A DNA stretch of 6,146 nucleotides from JBBDIO01 sp040880365 (lineage in GTDB: Bacteria; Chloroflexota; Anaerolineae; Caldilineales; Caldilineaceae), in NCBI GenBank assembly GCA_040880365.1, contig JBBDIO010000094.1:1-6146 (forward strand), read 5' to 3'. This document shows positions 5,224 through 6,146 of this stretch, one piece after another. Positions within the stretch are counted from its first letter, which is position 1; each line of letters opens with the position of its first letter. Below the pieces are notes generated by a model. That model was given only the letters and a program-made list of their open reading frames with translations. It ran no database searches and was not told where the DNA came from. The translations under genes were made by a program, and so were the position numbers.

Positions 5224-6146
5224 ATGTCTTCTCACATCGCTATCCTTCGTCGCGCGCATTTCGTTTATCTGGTTGTGGGCCTGGTTCTGATGACCTTTGT
5301 GCTTTCGGCTTGTCTAGGTGCCCTGTCCAACTCCACTATTGCTACTGAATCGGAGCCAGCCGGGGAAACTGTATCTGAAAATGAGGCGGAAATTGAGGCA
5401 GAAGGCGCGGCGACGCCTTCTGTCGCATCTTCTTCAATTGTTACATCTTCGGTTATCACATCTTCAGCGGTGGCGCGCCCGGCGGTGCCCACGCTGGCCC
5501 CGGGGCGCATGGTGACGGGCAGTCGTGTGCTGGATGGCACATCCACGGGCACGGCTGGGGACGAGTTCCGTTTGCCCACGGTGACGCCCACGCCGCGCGC
5601 GGTGGCGCGCTTGCGGGTCACACCCGTGCCGAGGCAAGGTGCGCCCCGGGACATTCTGGGCGTGAGCACCGCGCCGGCGGTGAATCTACGCAGTGGGCCG
5701 GGCACGCTCTACCCTGTCCAGGGGCAAGTAGGGTCCGTTGATCCGTCGTTTGAAATCGTAGGGCGCAGCGAAGCGGGCGACTGGCTCCAGATCTGCTGTC
5801 CCCAGAACGCGGATACGCCGGTGTGGATCAGTGCCGCGTTTGTGGATGTCACGTTGCCGGCGAATACCACATTGGCGGCTTTGCCTGTGCCCGAAATTCC
5901 CCCGGCCCCGGTGGCTCCGCCGCCTGCCGCCGCGCGGGGAGTCAACCAGAGCGCCGCCGATCTGGCAAGCGCGCCGGCAGTCGGTTTGCCGGGGCCGGGG
6001 GGCTTTGGTACGCCCGGCGGCAACAATCCGCTCACAGGGCAAGCCCTGGCCGGCGGGCGCGCGGGCCAGCGTCCGCTGATTGTGTGTATCAACAACGATT
6101 TTGCGGCCCGTCCCCAGGTGGGCACCAGCCAGGCCGATGTCATGTA
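5224..6146 (+). CDS. Lipoprotein with SH3b domain and DUF3048 domain, 3'-truncated
   Basis: This is a secreted, lipid-anchored envelope protein; 307 residues are present before the right edge cuts it. Residues 1-30 are a lipoprotein signal: R9-R10, a hydrophobic core (F-V-Y-L-V-V-G-L-V-L), then the lipobox L-S-A-C with the lipidated cysteine at 30. A Ser/Thr/Glu-rich linker follows, including three T/S-S-S clusters and T-P-T-P. A bacterial SH3 domain spans about 146-210 (A-V-N-L-R-S-G-P-G at 152-160, G-D-W-L-Q-I-C-C at 185-192, V-W-I at 200-202). After a Pro/Gly-rich linker comes the start of DUF3048 (YerB-like): N-P-L-T-G at 268-272, then R-P-L-I-V-C-I-N-N and A-A-R-P-Q-V-G-T-S-Q-A-D-V-M. 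The edge bases TA fit the Tyr usual at the next position. DUF3048 function is unknown; SH3b often binds cell-wall ligands. The ATG is chosen from the signal peptide; its Shine-Dalgarno is poor, and an in-frame GTG at 5194 is less likely. Confidence 0.92.
   Translation, partial: MSSHIAILRRAHFVYLVVGLVLMTFVLSACLGALSNSTIATESEPAGETVSENEAEIEAEGAATPSVASSSIVTSSVITSSAVARPAVPTLAPGRMVTGSRVLDGTSTGTAGDEFRLPTVTPTPRAVARLRVTPVPRQGAPRDILGVSTAPAVNLRSGPGTLYPVQGQVGSVDPSFEIVGRSEAGDWLQICCPQNADTPVWISAAFVDVTLPANTTLAALPVPEIPPAPVAPPPAAARGVNQSAADLASAPAVGLPGPGGFGTPGGNNPLTGQALAGGRAGQRPLIVCINNDFAARPQVGTSQADVM

Noticed and set aside
5069..5290. Small + strand frame of 73 residues in the divergent control region
   Set aside because: It lies in AT-rich intergenic DNA, lacks a Shine-Dalgarno, and its hydrophobic end is the out-of-frame reading of the lipoprotein signal peptide.
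5265..6143. Three minus-strand frames opposite the lipoprotein (5265-5705, 5686-6042, 5709-6143)
   Set aside because: They overlap the + strand frame that shows a lipobox, SH3b and DUF3048 motifs. They have Thr/Arg/Pro-rich low-complexity composition and no motif.

Overview
The window looks like chromosomal sequence from a GC-rich bacterium, most likely a member of the Chloroflexota. This is an inference. It rests on the partial lipoprotein at the right end, which joins a lipobox signal, Thr/Pro-rich linkers, an SH3b domain and the start of a DUF3048 domain, and on its company with a CBS-tailed M50 protease, a slipin and a Cys-rich DUF971 protein. No RNA gene, CRISPR array, transposase, integrase or phage gene was seen.

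Layout: a 5'-truncated cdsA (CDP-diglyceride synthase) runs rightward to 632. A poorly coding, AT-rich gap follows, with a possible 65-residue membrane protein at 692-889. From 4951 down to 808, five genes all read leftward: slipin (4166-4951), DUF971 protein (3716-4087), M50 site-2-type protease with two CBS domains (2406-3593), alpha/beta hydrolase (1544-2413) and ribulose-phosphate 3-epimerase (808-1497). The protease and hydrolase overlap by 8 bases. Gaps of 46, 78 and 122 bases separate the others. The 122-base gap carries a promoter-like signal preceded by a direct repeat, so slipin-DUF971 and protease-hydrolase(-rpe) may be two transcription units. The 272-base gap at 4952-5223 is AT-rich and separates slipin from the divergent lipoprotein gene at 5224, which runs off the right edge.

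Functionally this is mostly cell-envelope housekeeping: phospholipid precursor synthesis, a membrane-scaffold SPFH protein, an intramembrane protease with a nucleotide-sensing type tail, and a surface lipoprotein, together with one enzyme of the pentose phosphate/Calvin pathways. I did not find a defence system, mobile element or clearly new multi-gene system. The points most worth following are the slipin and intramembrane protease on one strand, the SH3b-DUF3048 lipoprotein, and several short direct or inverted repeats placed exactly in the intergenic gaps.
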